Of a stretch of 64,000 nucleotides of DNA, positions 1 to 8,985 are shown one piece after another. The stretch is from the NCBI GenBank assembly GCA_902489665.1, contig CABUAT010000002.1, positions 62,001 through 126,000 on the forward strand, given 5' to 3'. The DNA comes from an uncultured Collinsella sp. Its GTDB lineage: Bacteria; Actinomycetota; Coriobacteriia; Coriobacteriales; Coriobacteriaceae. A program made the translations under genes and the position numbers. Numbering within the stretch: the first letter of the stretch is position 1; every line of letters begins with the position of its first letter. A model generated the notes under the pieces. It was not told the DNA's origin, did not search any database, and was given only the letters and a program-made list of their open reading frames with translations.

Positions 1-388
1 CGTGCAGGATGTCCTGAATGTCCATCAGGCGGCACGGACTCGAGTTGATGAGGTACTCGCTTTCGCCCGAGCGATACATACGACGGGTGATGGCGACCTC
101 GTCAAAGTCGACGGGCAACATATGGTCCGAGTTATCGAGCACCAGCGTGACCTCGGCGACACCCACCGGCTTGCGCGCCGACGAGCCCGAGAAGATGACA
201 TCCTCCATGGCCTGGCCGCGCAGCTGCTTGGCGCTCTGCTCGCCCAGGACCCACAGGATGGAGTCGGAGATGTTCGATTTTCCCGAGCCGTTTGGACCGA
301 CGATGACGGTCAGGCCCGGCTCAAACGTCATATGGGCGCGGTCGGCAAACGACTTGAACCCTTTGAGCGTGAGGGACTTGAGATACAC
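1..388 (-). CDS. smc: Chromosome segregation ATPase SMC, N-terminal part (cut by window edge)
   Basis: Only the first 129 residues are present; the gene runs off the left edge. The start is a GTG at 388-386, giving VYLKSLTLKGFKSF, preceded by GAGGA at a good distance. The frame contains the ABC-type Walker A GPNGSGKSN at about residues 32-40 and the QLRG-type segment that follows it in SMC head domains. SMC dimers compact and segregate chromosomes with ScpAB. It lies 10 nt downstream of rnc, an rnc-smc order common in Gram-positives. The rest of the protein (coiled coils, hinge, Walker B) is outside the window. Confidence 0.95.
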   Translation of the reverse strand, partial: MYLKSLTLKGFKSFADRAHMTFEPGLTVIVGPNGSGKSNISDSILWVLGEQSAKQLRGQAMEDVIFSGSSARKPVGVAEVTLVLDNSDHMLPVDFDEVAITRRMYRSGESEYLINSSPCRLMDIQDILH

Positions 389-398
389 GGTTCCTCGC

Positions 399-1124
399 TT
401 ACACGTGCTTCTTGTTCAGAATCACGCCGTTGGTGGTGTAACCCATGCGGTCGAGCGCTTCGAGCGCGGCAGCTCCCTCGGCTTCCTTCTTTGAGGAGCC
501 GGAGCCGCGACCCTGACGAATACCATCGATCAACACCACAGCGGTAAAGGTGGGCGCATGCGCCGGGCCCTCGGAGCCAACGAGCTTGTACGCCGGAGGT
601 TCGTGACCGTCGGCTTGCACGCACTCCTGCAAAAACGACTTGGGGTTCGCAGGATGCTCGGCACGCTCGGAAGCCAAATGCGGCTTAAGCGTACGGTGAA
701 TGAACTCCGCCGCAACGTCCCAGCCGGCATCCAGGTACAGCGCGCCCACGAGCGACTCATAGACGTTCTCGAGGGCCGAATGCAGGCCGCGCGCACCGGT
801 ACCGGTCTCGGAGGCACCAAAGATGATGATGTCGTCGATGCCCAGCTCGTGAGAAACCTCGGACAGCGTAGCGCCCGAGACAAGCGACACCTTCAAGCGC
901 GTGAGCTTGCCCTCGTCAAACTCCGGATAGGACTCAAACAGGGAGCGTGCGACCACAGCGCCCAAAATGGAATCGCCCAAGAACTCAAGGCGCTCATAGC
1001 TGGCAGAAACCGGCTGGCCCTCGACTGCCGAGGGATGCGTAAGGGCCGCACGCAGCAGCACCTTATTATTGAACTCGTGGCCCAAGATTTCCTGGGCGCG
1101 CGTAAGTCGTTCGGAAAAAGCCAA
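399..1124 (-). CDS. rnc: Ribonuclease III
   Basis: A 241-residue protein with the RNase III signature ERLEFLGDS at residues 44-52, a catalytic nuclease domain to about residue 155 and a C-terminal double-stranded RNA-binding domain at about 165-233. It cleaves double-stranded RNA in rRNA precursors and structured mRNAs. The start is TTG at 1124-1122; the Shine-Dalgarno AAGGAGG lies within the last codons of acpP, so the two are probably translationally coupled. It sits between acpP (3 nt upstream) and smc. Length and motifs are normal for the family. Confidence 0.96.
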   Translation of the reverse strand: MAFSERLTRAQEILGHEFNNKVLLRAALTHPSAVEGQPVSASYERLEFLGDSILGAVVARSLFESYPEFDEGKLTRLKVSLVSGATLSEVSHELGIDDIIIFGASETGTGARGLHSALENVYESLVGALYLDAGWDVAAEFIHRTLKPHLASERAEHPANPKSFLQECVQADGHEPPAYKLVGSEGPAHAPTFTAVVLIDGIRQGRGSGSSKKEAEGAAALEALDRMGYTTNGVILNKKHV

Positions 1125-1127
1125 GAC

Positions 1128-1370
1128 TTAGGCCTCCTTGGCAGCTTCGATAGCGTCGACGGCGTCGGCGACAGAGTTGAGCGAGAGCAGAGTCTCGTCA
1201 TCGATCTCGAGGTTGAACTCGTCCTCGATAGCCGTAACCAGCTGCAGGCGCTCGAGCGAGTTGGCATCGAGGTCGTCAAAGGTGGTCTCCTCGCTAATTT
1301 CGGCAACATCGACGCCCAGAACGTCAGCAGCGACCTCGGCGATCTTGTCGAAGATTTCGGAGCGGTCCAT
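1128..1370 (-). CDS. acpP: Acyl carrier protein
   Basis: An 80-residue acidic protein. The start at 1370 (MDRSEIF) is chosen because GAGAGGA precedes it and the length then fits the family; upstream in-frame codons are unlikely to be translated. The phosphopantetheine attachment serine is Ser38 in DANSLERL, the equivalent of the usual DSL motif. It carries growing acyl chains in fatty-acid synthesis and supplies acyl groups to PlsX-type enzymes; plsX lies directly upstream. It is followed by rnc after 3 nt. Confidence 0.93.
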   Translation of the reverse strand: MDRSEIFDKIAEVAADVLGVDVAEISEETTFDDLDANSLERLQLVTAIEDEFNLEIDDETLLSLNSVADAVDAIEAAKEA

Positions 1371-1406
1371 AGCGCTTCCTCTCATAGTGCATGAATACCA
1401 AAAGAA

Positions 1407-1428
1407 TGGTACCGCCCGGGCGGTACCA
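1407..1428 (-). terminator. Perfect 22-nt palindrome between plsX and acpP, terminator-like
   Basis: TGGTACCGCC and its exact reverse complement meet around CG, forming a perfect 22-nt palindrome. On the minus strand it is followed by ATTCTTTTGG. It lies 37 nt upstream of acpP and 66 nt downstream of plsX. It could partly terminate plsX transcription or be an operator; the short U-run favours a weak terminator. Confidence 0.5.
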
Positions 1429-1494
1429 AGACACGGTTCTGATTCTACCCCACGACGTGCGCCGCGAAGCACATAACAGCGCCCTAACTCGCTC

Positions 1495-2514
1495 TTATAA
1501 AACGATACCGTCCATAGAGTTGGCGACATTCTCAACCAGCCCGGCGCGCACGGCTTCGGCCGCCGCGAGCGTACCGTTTTTGACAGCCTCGACTGAGGTG
1601 GCGCCATGGCCGATCAGGACCACGCCGCGCAGGCCCAGAAGAATCGCGCCGCCCTTGGCGTCGCCAGAGAGCTTGGCCTTAATCTCGCGCATCTGCTTTT
1701 TAATGAGCAGCGCGGCGATCTTGGTGCCGAGCGAGGCCATAAAGGCGCCCTTGAGCTCCTGCAGCAAAAACTTGGCAGCGCCCTCGGTAGCTTTGAGAGC
1801 GATATTACCCGACATGCCATCGGCAACGACGACATCGAAGTTACCTGAGGTGAGGTCGGTGCCCTCGCAGTTACCAACAAAGCCGGGAACGGCGGCCTTC
1901 ATAGCAGGGAAACAGGCCTTGGTAAAGTTGGAGCCCTTCTCATCCTCGGTGCCGTTGGCAAGCAGGCCCACGCGAGGATGCTCGATGCCCAGGACGACGC
2001 GGGCATAGGCGCTACCCATCTGGGCAAAACGCACCATGTCATCGACCTCCACATCGGGGTTGGCACCCATGTCGCACAGCACGGTCAGACCGCCGGCGCG
2101 ATTGGGCAGCGCATTGGTCAGACAGGGGCGCACCGGCTGCTTCTTGCCTTCGGCCTGATACCTAAACGGCGTCACATAGGCGGTGGCGGCGGCGGTCATG
2201 GCACCGGTGGAGCCGGCGGAGAAGAACGCATCCGCGTTGCCCTTCTTAATGGCGCGGCAAGAAAGCACGATCGACGACTTACGCTTGGTCATCACGGCGC
2301 GAATGGGATCGTCATCCATGGCGATAACGTCAGGCGCCTCAAGGGCCTCAACACGTGCATGGGAAGCTGCAAAGAGATTGACGATTTCGGCGGGACCAGC
2401 TGCCAAGACCTCGATATCGGGATCGGCGGCAAGCGCAGCCTCGATACCATCAAGAACAACCTGAGGTTTCTCGTCTCCGCCCACAACGTCTACACAAACG
2501 CGAACGTTACTCAT
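1495..2514 (-). CDS. plsX: Phosphate acyltransferase PlsX
   Basis: About 339 residues. It begins with the typical VRVCVDVVGGDEKPQVVLDG strand-loop and ends with the GHGATSVEAVKNG region of PlsX. The enzyme makes acyl-phosphate from acyl-ACP for phospholipid synthesis, so its place next to acpP is functional. Two ATGs are available. The one at 2514 (MSNVRV) is preferred because AAGGAG is 7 nt upstream of it, whereas the ATG at 2520 is only 1 nt from that site. rpmF precedes it. Confidence 0.94.
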   Translation of the reverse strand: MSNVRVCVDVVGGDEKPQVVLDGIEAALAADPDIEVLAAGPAEIVNLFAASHARVEALEAPDVIAMDDDPIRAVMTKRKSSIVLSCRAIKKGNADAFFSAGSTGAMTAAATAYVTPFRYQAEGKKQPVRPCLTNALPNRAGGLTVLCDMGANPDVEVDDMVRFAQMGSAYARVVLGIEHPRVGLLANGTEDEKGSNFTKACFPAMKAAVPGFVGNCEGTDLTSGNFDVVVADGMSGNIALKATEGAAKFLLQELKGAFMASLGTKIAALLIKKQMREIKAKLSGDAKGGAILLGLRGVVLIGHGATSVEAVKNGTLAAAEAVRAGLVENVANSMDGIVL

Positions 2515-2601
2515 ATACATGCTCCTTATACAAAAATGGCCGACTCATTGAGCCGGCCATTGTGGTTCCATTTGGAACGGCATCGCATCCAGAGTATACC
2601 G

Positions 2602-2781
2602 TTACTCGGTAACGATAACCTCGCGGTCCTTGTAGAAACCGCAGCTGGGGCACACGTGATGCGGGAGCTTGACAGCACCGCAACGGGGGCACGTGGACTG
2701 AGCCGCAGCCGAGATCTTCATGTTGGCGGAACGACGGGTGTGAGTGCGGATACGACCCTGCTTTTGTTTAGGTACGGGCAT
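2602..2781 (-). CDS. rpmF: Large ribosomal subunit protein bL32
   Basis: A 59-residue protein starting MPVPKQKQGR, with a basic N-terminus and two Cys pairs (C31/C34 and C44/C47) forming a zinc ribbon, so it is the zinc-binding type of L32. The length is exact for the family. It lies between the DUF177 gene and plsX, the usual yceD-rpmF-plsX order. Confidence 0.96.
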   Translation of the reverse strand: MPVPKQKQGRIRTHTRRSANMKISAAAQSTCPRCGAVKLPHHVCPSCGFYKDREVIVTE

Positions 2782-2845
2782 AGTGACCTTCCTTATGAAC
2801 TATCCAGTGTGGCGATTACGCGCAAGTAGCGATACTACCACAGTT

Positions 2846-3400
2846 TTACTCATCAAGCTTGAGATTCTTCAATGCTGCAAATGGATTTTCCGTGGCAGCG
2901 GCCCATTCTGCCTCTGCCTGGGCGGCGCAATCGCATTGCTCGACGTTGAGATTGCAACCGCATGTGGGGCACAGACCACGGCAATCGGGCTTGCAGAGCA
3001 CCACAAACGGCGTGTCCATAACGACCGCGTCATTGATAGGCTCACCCAGATCAACGATACGGTCCTCACCCAGGAGCTCGTAGCCGTCCTCGTAGGCCTC
3101 GGGATCCTCGGGCTCCTCAAAGAGGTAGAACTCCTCGATCTCGCCGGCGATATCAAACGAGGCGGGCTCCAGGCAACGGTCGCACTCGCCGGTGGCGTGC
3201 GCGCGAACCATGCCCGTGAGCAAGACACCGGTACCGGCATTGGTAAAGACAACGTCGTAGTCGATGCCGTCCTGTAGCTGGTACTCCTTCTCGCCCACCG
3301 TGTAGGTGGCGACATCGACCTTACCGGTCAGCGGATACGAATCTCCAGGAAACTCGAGCTGCTCGGAAAGATCGACGGCAACGCTCGGGAACTCAGCCAT
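2846..3400 (-). CDS. DUF177 (YceD-type) protein
   Basis: A 184-residue acidic protein of the DUF177/YceD family, usually encoded just before rpmF and linked to 23S rRNA handling in other bacteria. It has the GECDRCLEP motif near residue 70 and a cysteine-rich C-terminal part (CKPDCRGLCPTCGCN and CDC) that suggests metal binding. The start at 3400 shares one base with the stop of the upstream gene (TAATG), indicating coupling. The exact role is not established here. Confidence 0.85.
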   Translation of the reverse strand: MAEFPSVAVDLSEQLEFPGDSYPLTGKVDVATYTVGEKEYQLQDGIDYDVVFTNAGTGVLLTGMVRAHATGECDRCLEPASFDIAGEIEEFYLFEEPEDPEAYEDGYELLGEDRIVDLGEPINDAVVMDTPFVVLCKPDCRGLCPTCGCNLNVEQCDCAAQAEAEWAAATENPFAALKNLKLDE

Positions 3401-3897
3401 TACCACTGACCATTCTGCTGGGCGGCACCCTCGTTGAGCTGCTGACGGCAACGGGTAACGGTGCCGGTCAGGCTCTTGAGGTTCTCCTCCAGGTGCGTAA
3501 AGACCTGCTCTGCGTAGTCCTCGGCAGCATAACGCGTCTCGCGCTCGTACCGCTGGGCACGATCGCGGATGTCGTCGGCCTGCTGCTGCGCAAGGCGGAC
3601 GATCTCCTGCTCACCGGCAATGGTGAGGGCCTGCTGCTGAGCGTCGGCGATGATGGAATCGGCCTGAGCGGCGGCGGAAGCCATAAGCTCCTCGCGCTCC
3701 TTAAGGATACGGCGGGACTTCTGCCACTCCTCGGGATAGCTCATGCGGATCTCGTCGAGGATGTTGAAGAACACGTCGGCGTCGATGACCTTGAACTGAG
3801 CGTTCTTGCCGAAAGGCGGCTTGGCTTCCTCGATCAGCCCTTCGAGCTCATCGACCAAGCTGACGATCCTATCGCCAGGAAAATTCTCGCCCGGCAT
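3400..3897 (-). CDS. Coiled-coil protein, DivIVA/ATP-synthase-B-like
   Basis: About 165 residues. The start at 3897 (MPGENF) follows AAAGGAG at 5 nt; upstream in-frame ATGs lack such a site. The N-terminal 60 residues (IVSLVDELEGLIEEAKPPFG) are followed by a long Ala/Gln/Glu-rich helix at about 70-155 typical of coiled coils. Such proteins sit between coaD and yceD in actinobacteria and resemble DivIVA or F0 subunit b helices. A role in cell-envelope or division scaffolding is inferred only. No membrane segment or signal peptide is visible. Confidence 0.7.
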   Translation of the reverse strand: MPGENFPGDRIVSLVDELEGLIEEAKPPFGKNAQFKVIDADVFFNILDEIRMSYPEEWQKSRRILKEREELMASAAAQADSIIADAQQQALTIAGEQEIVRLAQQQADDIRDRAQRYERETRYAAEDYAEQVFTHLEENLKSLTGTVTRCRQQLNEGAAQQNGQW

Positions 3898-3965
3898 CCG
3901 GTCTCCTTTCATAGGTAACATATCATCGTGCTAGTTTACCACATGCCACCAGGCAATAAGAAACG

Positions 3966-4463
3966 TCACGAAAAGCGATGTTTGAGCGCTTCGACCACGT
4001 TGGACGGGACAAACGTCGATACGTCACTGCCGAGCGAGGCGATCTGGCGAACGACCGAGCTCGAGATATAGCCGTACTGCGGCGCACTCATGACAAAGAT
4101 GGACTCCAGCTCACTATCCAGGCGATAGTTAAGGTCGGCCTGCTGCAGCTCATACTCAAAGTCGGTCATGGCGCGCAGACCCTTGACCACGGCCCCCGCC
4201 CCCTGCTCACGAGCGAAGTCGACCAAGAGGCCGGTAAAGGGCAGGACCTCGACGCCGTCGATATCACCGAGCGCCTCGCGGGCCAGCGCCACGCGCTCAT
4301 CGAGCATAAACGTGGTGCCCACACCGTTTTTACCCTGCGACTCGGCAACAGCGACGATCACGCTGGGAAAGATGCGTCGGGCGCGGCGGATCACATCGAT
4401 ATGGCCAAACGTGATGGGATCGAAGGTGCCCGGGACGATCACGCGGTTGATGGTGTCATTCAT
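3966..4463 (-). CDS. coaD: Phosphopantetheine adenylyltransferase
   Basis: A 165-residue nucleotidyltransferase that makes dephospho-CoA from 4'-phosphopantetheine and ATP, the penultimate step of CoA synthesis. It has the T/HxGH signature as TFDPITFGHIDVI near residues 14-26 and the ISSSVVRQ motif near residue 130. The start at 4463 (MNDTINRVIVPGTFDP) overlaps the 3' end of rsmD by 8 nt; the frame is open much further upstream but that part lies inside rsmD. The rsmD-coaD pair is classical. Confidence 0.95.
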   Translation of the reverse strand: MNDTINRVIVPGTFDPITFGHIDVIRRARRIFPSVIVAVAESQGKNGVGTTFMLDERVALAREALGDIDGVEVLPFTGLLVDFAREQGAGAVVKGLRAMTDFEYELQQADLNYRLDSELESIFVMSAPQYGYISSSVVRQIASLGSDVSTFVPSNVVEALKHRFS

Positions 4464-5112
4464 GGGCGTCCTCCTGAAACGTCGTGGCATCGTTGTTGTC
4501 AGCATCGGTGCCGGCGCTATCGCCCTCACCGTCGTCATCGCCGACCCAACGAAGCAGGTCGACCGAGGTAATGCCGTAGCGCTTCTCACGTACAGTCTCA
4601 AAGCCTGCCGGATGCGCGCCCGCATCGGCGGCGGCATGCTCAAACAGGACGTAAGCGCCAGACGCAAGTAAACCCTGCTGAGCCAGGTCCTGCAGCAGTT
4701 CCTCGACCGGCTCGGCACCAAAAGCATAGGGCGGGTCGAGCAGGACCAGATCAAAGGGGCCGCCCGGTACACGACCGCGCGAGGCACTCGCCAGCATGTC
4801 GCCCGTGACCACGCGCCAACGCACACGGTCACGGCAGAGCGACTCGATATTCTTGGTAATGAGCCGCGCGGCGTTGCGATCGATCTCAAACGTCGTGAGC
4901 GAGCGGGCCCCACGAGAGAGCATCTCTAACCCTAAGGCACCGGAGCCGCCAAAGGCGTCCAGCACACGGACCTCGTCCAGATCGAAGTCGAATGCCGACA
5001 TGACCATAGATGCGCACGCCTCGCGTACGCGATCAGTCGTGGGGCGGGTGACATCGCGACCACGGGGCTCCTCGATCTTACGACCGCGCCATTCGCCGCC
5101 GATGATTCTCAT
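4456..5112 (-). CDS. rsmD: 16S rRNA (guanine966-N2)-methyltransferase
   Basis: A 218-residue class I methyltransferase. It starts MRIIGGEWRGRKI, as RsmD does, has the SAM-binding VLDAFGGSGALGLE motif near residue 50 and the catalytic DPPY motif near residue 126. It methylates G966 of 16S rRNA. The last 25 residues are an acidic tail beyond the usual end. It overlaps recG by 4 nt and coaD by 8 nt, forming a recG-rsmD-coaD operon. Confidence 0.94.
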   Translation of the reverse strand: MRIIGGEWRGRKIEEPRGRDVTRPTTDRVREACASMVMSAFDFDLDEVRVLDAFGGSGALGLEMLSRGARSLTTFEIDRNAARLITKNIESLCRDRVRWRVVTGDMLASASRGRVPGGPFDLVLLDPPYAFGAEPVEELLQDLAQQGLLASGAYVLFEHAAADAGAHPAGFETVREKRYGITSVDLLRWVGDDDGEGDSAGTDADNNDATTFQEDAHE

Positions 5113-7286
5113 CCTCCGCTGACCTCCTTAAAAATGTGTCGATATCGCATGGCGACCGCATCGCGCAGGGGGCGCGTCGCCACAGAGTCAAGGTTGCAAG
5201 CATACCGCAAGAGCTCGACCGCGTCCAAATGGGCCCACTCGATCAGCTCCTCGTCGGCATCCAGGTCGACAAAGCGCAGGGTCACACCGCCGTGCTGGCG
5301 GTACCCCAGGATTTCGCCCTCGTGGCGCAGGCGCAGGTCCATCTGGGCGAGTGTAAAGCCGTCCGAGGTCTTTTCGAGCGAATGCAGACGATCTTGCGCC
5401 GCCGATGCGCCGCCGTTGCCCTTGGAGTGCGTCATGACCAGGCAGGTGCCCGACACGCTGCCACGGCCCACGCGGCCGCGCAGCTGGTGCAGAGCAGCCA
5501 AACCAAAGCGCTCCCCGTTCTCGATGACCATGACGGTGGCGTTAGGCACGTCGACGCCCACCTCGACCACCGTAGTCGAGACGAGCACGTCAATCTCGCC
5601 ACGCTTGAAGGCATCGATAACCTGGTCCTTCTCCCCCGCTGGCATGCGGCCGTGAAGGCGCTCGATGGCAAGACCCGGCAACGCCAGACGCAGACGATCG
5701 AGCTCGGTCGCCGTATCGTGCAGCGGCACGGGGACCGTCACGCGGCCCTCGTCGTCACGGGCGATACCGGGCACGTCCTCCAGATCATCGGCCGAGTCAC
5801 TCGGCTCCACGAGCGGGCAAATCACGTAGGCCTGCTGACCCCTTTCATGCGCCTCACGGATGGCGCCATAGGCGAGGTCACGGCTCGACTCGGTAAGCAC
5901 GCGTGTCGTCACGCCAGCGCCAGGGACGGGCCGATGGCGGATGATGCTCGTGTCCAGATCGCCGTAGACCGAAAGCGCCAGCGTACGCGGGATGGGCGTT
6001 GCCGTCATAACGAGCAGATCGGCACCGGGGCCCTTCGCGCGTAGGGCGTTGCGCTGGCCAACGCCAAAGCGGTGCTGCTCGTCGATGACAACAAGCGACA
6101 GATGCTTGAACGCAACGTTATCCGAAAGCACCGCATGGGTGCCAAAGAGCACGTCAAGCTCGCCCGATTCCAGCTGGGCATGGATGCGCTCGCGCTCTGC
6201 GGCCGGCGTGGCGCCCGTCAGAAGCGCCCAGGACATGCCGGCCTGCGAGAGCAGAGGGCCGGTCTTATCGGCATATTGGCGCGCCAGCACGCCCGTGGGC
6301 GCCATAACGCAGGCCTGCGTGCCGCTATCGGCAGCCACAGCCAGCGCGCAGGCGGCAACGGCGGTCTTACCGGTACCGACATCGCCCAGCAGCAGACGGT
6401 TCATCACGCGCCCGCCATCGCACATGTCATGCAGGATGTCTTGGAACGCGGCCTCCTGCTCGTCGCTCAGCGAAAACGGCAGGGCTTGCTTGAGCGCGGC
6501 CAGGTGCTCGCCCGCGGTGTGGGCATAGGGCACCACATCGACCAGGCCGCCGTCGTTGCGCAGACGCAACGCCAGCTGCAGGTAGAGACACTCCTCGTAG
6601 GCAAGCCGTGCGCGCGCGATATCGCGCTCGGCCATACTCGATGGAAAATGGATCGAACGCAACGCGCGGGCATTGCTCATGAGCTTCCGCTTTGCGCGCA
6701 ACGGCGCGGGAATCGGATCGAACGGATTGCCGACGACCTCGAGCGCGCCGCTTACGATGCGGCGCATCCACGCCTGGCTCACGCCATCGCTCACGTAATG
6801 GACCGGCAGAATGGTGCCTGCGGCGCGCCCGTCCTCGAGCTTTTCAAAGTGGGGCGAGGCCATCTGCTTAAAACCGTAGGCAAACTCGACCTTGCCCATC
6901 ACGGCCAGGCGGTCGCCCTGCTTAAGCTGCTGGGCAATCCAGGGCTGGCGGAAAAAGGCGACCTGCAGCACGCCCGTCTCGTCAACGAGTGAGACCTCAG
7001 TCACCTGCATGCGCGGACGCGGCTGCTTTTGGACGATACGGTCGACCGTGGCGATGATGGTGCACACGGTACCGATGGGCGCCATCTCGATAGACCAAGA
7101 ACGGGTAAAGTCGAGGTATCGATGAGGGATATGGAGAAGGAGGTCCCCCACCGTCCGAATTCCCAGACGGCGAAGGGCCTCCTCACGTTTACCCGAAACA
7201 TATTTGAGTCGCACGATATCCTCGTCGAGCGCATTGCTCTGGGCAAAGCGCTCCGAGACGCGCGGCACGGAGCACAGCTCGGACAT
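5109..7286 (-). CDS. recG: ATP-dependent DNA helicase RecG
   Basis: A 725-residue superfamily 2 helicase that remodels stalled forks and Holliday junctions. An N-terminal wedge (OB) domain precedes the helicase core. The Walker A is GDVGTGKT at about residue 300 (the family usually has GDVGSGKT), motif II is DEQHRFG near 402, motif III is TATPIPRT, and motif VI is HQLRGRVGRG. Full length. It lies 10 nt after fakA and overlaps rsmD by 4 nt. Confidence 0.96.
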   Translation of the reverse strand: MSELCSVPRVSERFAQSNALDEDIVRLKYVSGKREEALRRLGIRTVGDLLLHIPHRYLDFTRSWSIEMAPIGTVCTIIATVDRIVQKQPRPRMQVTEVSLVDETGVLQVAFFRQPWIAQQLKQGDRLAVMGKVEFAYGFKQMASPHFEKLEDGRAAGTILPVHYVSDGVSQAWMRRIVSGALEVVGNPFDPIPAPLRAKRKLMSNARALRSIHFPSSMAERDIARARLAYEECLYLQLALRLRNDGGLVDVVPYAHTAGEHLAALKQALPFSLSDEQEAAFQDILHDMCDGGRVMNRLLLGDVGTGKTAVAACALAVAADSGTQACVMAPTGVLARQYADKTGPLLSQAGMSWALLTGATPAAERERIHAQLESGELDVLFGTHAVLSDNVAFKHLSLVVIDEQHRFGVGQRNALRAKGPGADLLVMTATPIPRTLALSVYGDLDTSIIRHRPVPGAGVTTRVLTESSRDLAYGAIREAHERGQQAYVICPLVEPSDSADDLEDVPGIARDDEGRVTVPVPLHDTATELDRLRLALPGLAIERLHGRMPAGEKDQVIDAFKRGEIDVLVSTTVVEVGVDVPNATVMVIENGERFGLAALHQLRGRVGRGSVSGTCLVMTHSKGNGGASAAQDRLHSLEKTSDGFTLAQMDLRLRHEGEILGYRQHGGVTLRFVDLDADEELIEWAHLDAVELLRYACNLDSVATRPLRDAVAMRYRHIFKEVSGG

Positions 7287-7296
7287 GGGCAGTTGC

Positions 7297-8958
7297 CTAC
7301 TCGATCGAGAAGATCACGGGATAGAGCGGCTGCTCGCCACGATGGGCGTCGATCTCCAAGTCGGGCTGAGCCTCCTCGATAGCGTCGACGATCTCCTGGA
7401 AGGCCTCATCGGACAGCTCCTCGCCGGCCAGAATCGTCAGCGCGTCACCCTCCTCTTCCTCCTGCATGCGGTTGATGCAGTCGAGCGTGACCTGCTTCAC
7501 GTCGGAGCCGACCACGTCGATGGAGCCGGCGATGATACCCATGACGTCACCGGAGTGAATCGGAGAGCCGTCAGAGGCGCTGGAATCGCGCACGGCGCGG
7601 GTGACCTCGCCATCGCGGACCTCGCTGATGGCGTCGACCATAGCGGCGACGGCGTCCTCGAGCTCGGAATCGGGCAGGACCGCGAACAGCGCGGAGAAGG
7701 CCTGCGGAACGGTCTTGGTGGGAACGACGGCGACCTTCTTGTCCGTGCAGGCAGAAGCGGCAGCCTCGGCAGCCATGCGGATGTTGCCGTTGTTGGGCAG
7801 GATGATGACCGAGGTCGCGTTGACCTGGTCCACCGCGCCCAGCAGGTCGGCGGTCGAGGGATTCATGGTCTGGCCACCCGACACGATCACGTCGACGCCG
7901 AGGGACTTAAGGATGTCGGCCTCGCCAGAACCGGCGGCAACGGCGACAAAGCCCAGCGCCTTGGCGGGCTCGGCGGCCTTTTCCTGGTCCTCGTGAATCT
8001 TAGCGGTACGGTCGTGGGCCTCCATCTCCATGTTGTGGATAAAGACCTCATAGATCTGACCGAGCTGCAGCATGTGCTCGAGCACCAGGTTGGGGGTGTT
8101 GGAGTGCACGTGGATCTTGTAGTCGGGGTAGGCGCCCACGAGCAGCTCACAGTCGCCCATGGAGCCCAGGAACTTAAGGCACTCGTCCTCGTCAAACGGG
8201 GCGTCGGCCTTAAAGAGGAACTCGTTGCAGTAGCGGAACTCCGAGCCCTCCCAGTCATCGTTGGCCTCGATCTCAACGCGACCGAGGGCCGCATCGCGGG
8301 CAGAGCCGGCAGAATCAAACGTGGCGAAGAAATCCTCGACAACGGTGCTACGGCCGAGCGCAGCGGCAACAAAGTTCTCCAGGAAGATGGCAAAGCCGAA
8401 GGCGCCGGAGTCAACCACGCCATTCTCCTTCAGAACGGGCAGCAGGTCGGGCGTGCGAGCGACGGACTGATATGCCTCGACGACGATGGCGTCGAGCGCG
8501 TCCTCGGCCGAGAACTTCTTCTTCTCGCACTCGTCGGCCTTGGTCGAGACATCGCGCAGCACCGTGAGGATCGTGCCCTCGATGGGCTTGCGGACAGCCT
8601 GGAAGGCAACCTTGACGGCACGACGGAAGGCGAAGGCAATGTTGGCGGACGTAATGGGCTCGTCGGCAGAGACAAGGCCCTCGGCCACGCCGCGCAGAAT
8701 CTGCGACGTGATAACGCCGGAGTTACCGCGGGCACCCATCAGGGAGCCGTGGGTGATGGCGCCGGCGATGGCTTCCATGTCGGCGTCGGCAGGAAGGGCG
8801 GAAAGCTCCTTGGTCACCGAGGCAAGCGTGAGCGACATGTTGGTACCGGTGTCGCCGTCGGGTACGGGGAAGACGTTGAGCTTGTTGATCTCCTCGGCCT
8901 TGTCGGAAACGGCAGCCGCAGCGATCGGAAAACAGGTGCGAATGGTCTTTGCAATCAT
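7297..8958 (-). CDS. fakA: DAK2 domain fatty acid kinase (FakA-like)
   Basis: A 553-residue protein. The N-terminal DhaL/DAK2 domain carries the nucleotide-binding NVFPVPDGDTGTNM motif at residues 28-41; a middle and C-terminal DAK phosphatase-like region follows. In Gram-positives FakA phosphorylates exogenous fatty acids bound by FakB, feeding PlsX/PlsY. The order Asp23-fakA-recG is a conserved Gram-positive neighbourhood. No fakB is visible in the window. Confidence 0.9.
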   Translation of the reverse strand: MIAKTIRTCFPIAAAAVSDKAEEINKLNVFPVPDGDTGTNMSLTLASVTKELSALPADADMEAIAGAITHGSLMGARGNSGVITSQILRGVAEGLVSADEPITSANIAFAFRRAVKVAFQAVRKPIEGTILTVLRDVSTKADECEKKKFSAEDALDAIVVEAYQSVARTPDLLPVLKENGVVDSGAFGFAIFLENFVAAALGRSTVVEDFFATFDSAGSARDAALGRVEIEANDDWEGSEFRYCNEFLFKADAPFDEDECLKFLGSMGDCELLVGAYPDYKIHVHSNTPNLVLEHMLQLGQIYEVFIHNMEMEAHDRTAKIHEDQEKAAEPAKALGFVAVAAGSGEADILKSLGVDVIVSGGQTMNPSTADLLGAVDQVNATSVIILPNNGNIRMAAEAAASACTDKKVAVVPTKTVPQAFSALFAVLPDSELEDAVAAMVDAISEVRDGEVTRAVRDSSASDGSPIHSGDVMGIIAGSIDVVGSDVKQVTLDCINRMQEEEEGDALTILAGEELSDEAFQEIVDAIEEAQPDLEIDAHRGEQPLYPVIFSIE

Positions 8959-8985
8959 GGGTATTTGAATCTCCGTTTTCGGATG

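Noticed and set aside
1371..1495. FapR operator before acpP
   Set aside because: The palindrome does not contain the FapR consensus and no fapR gene is nearby.
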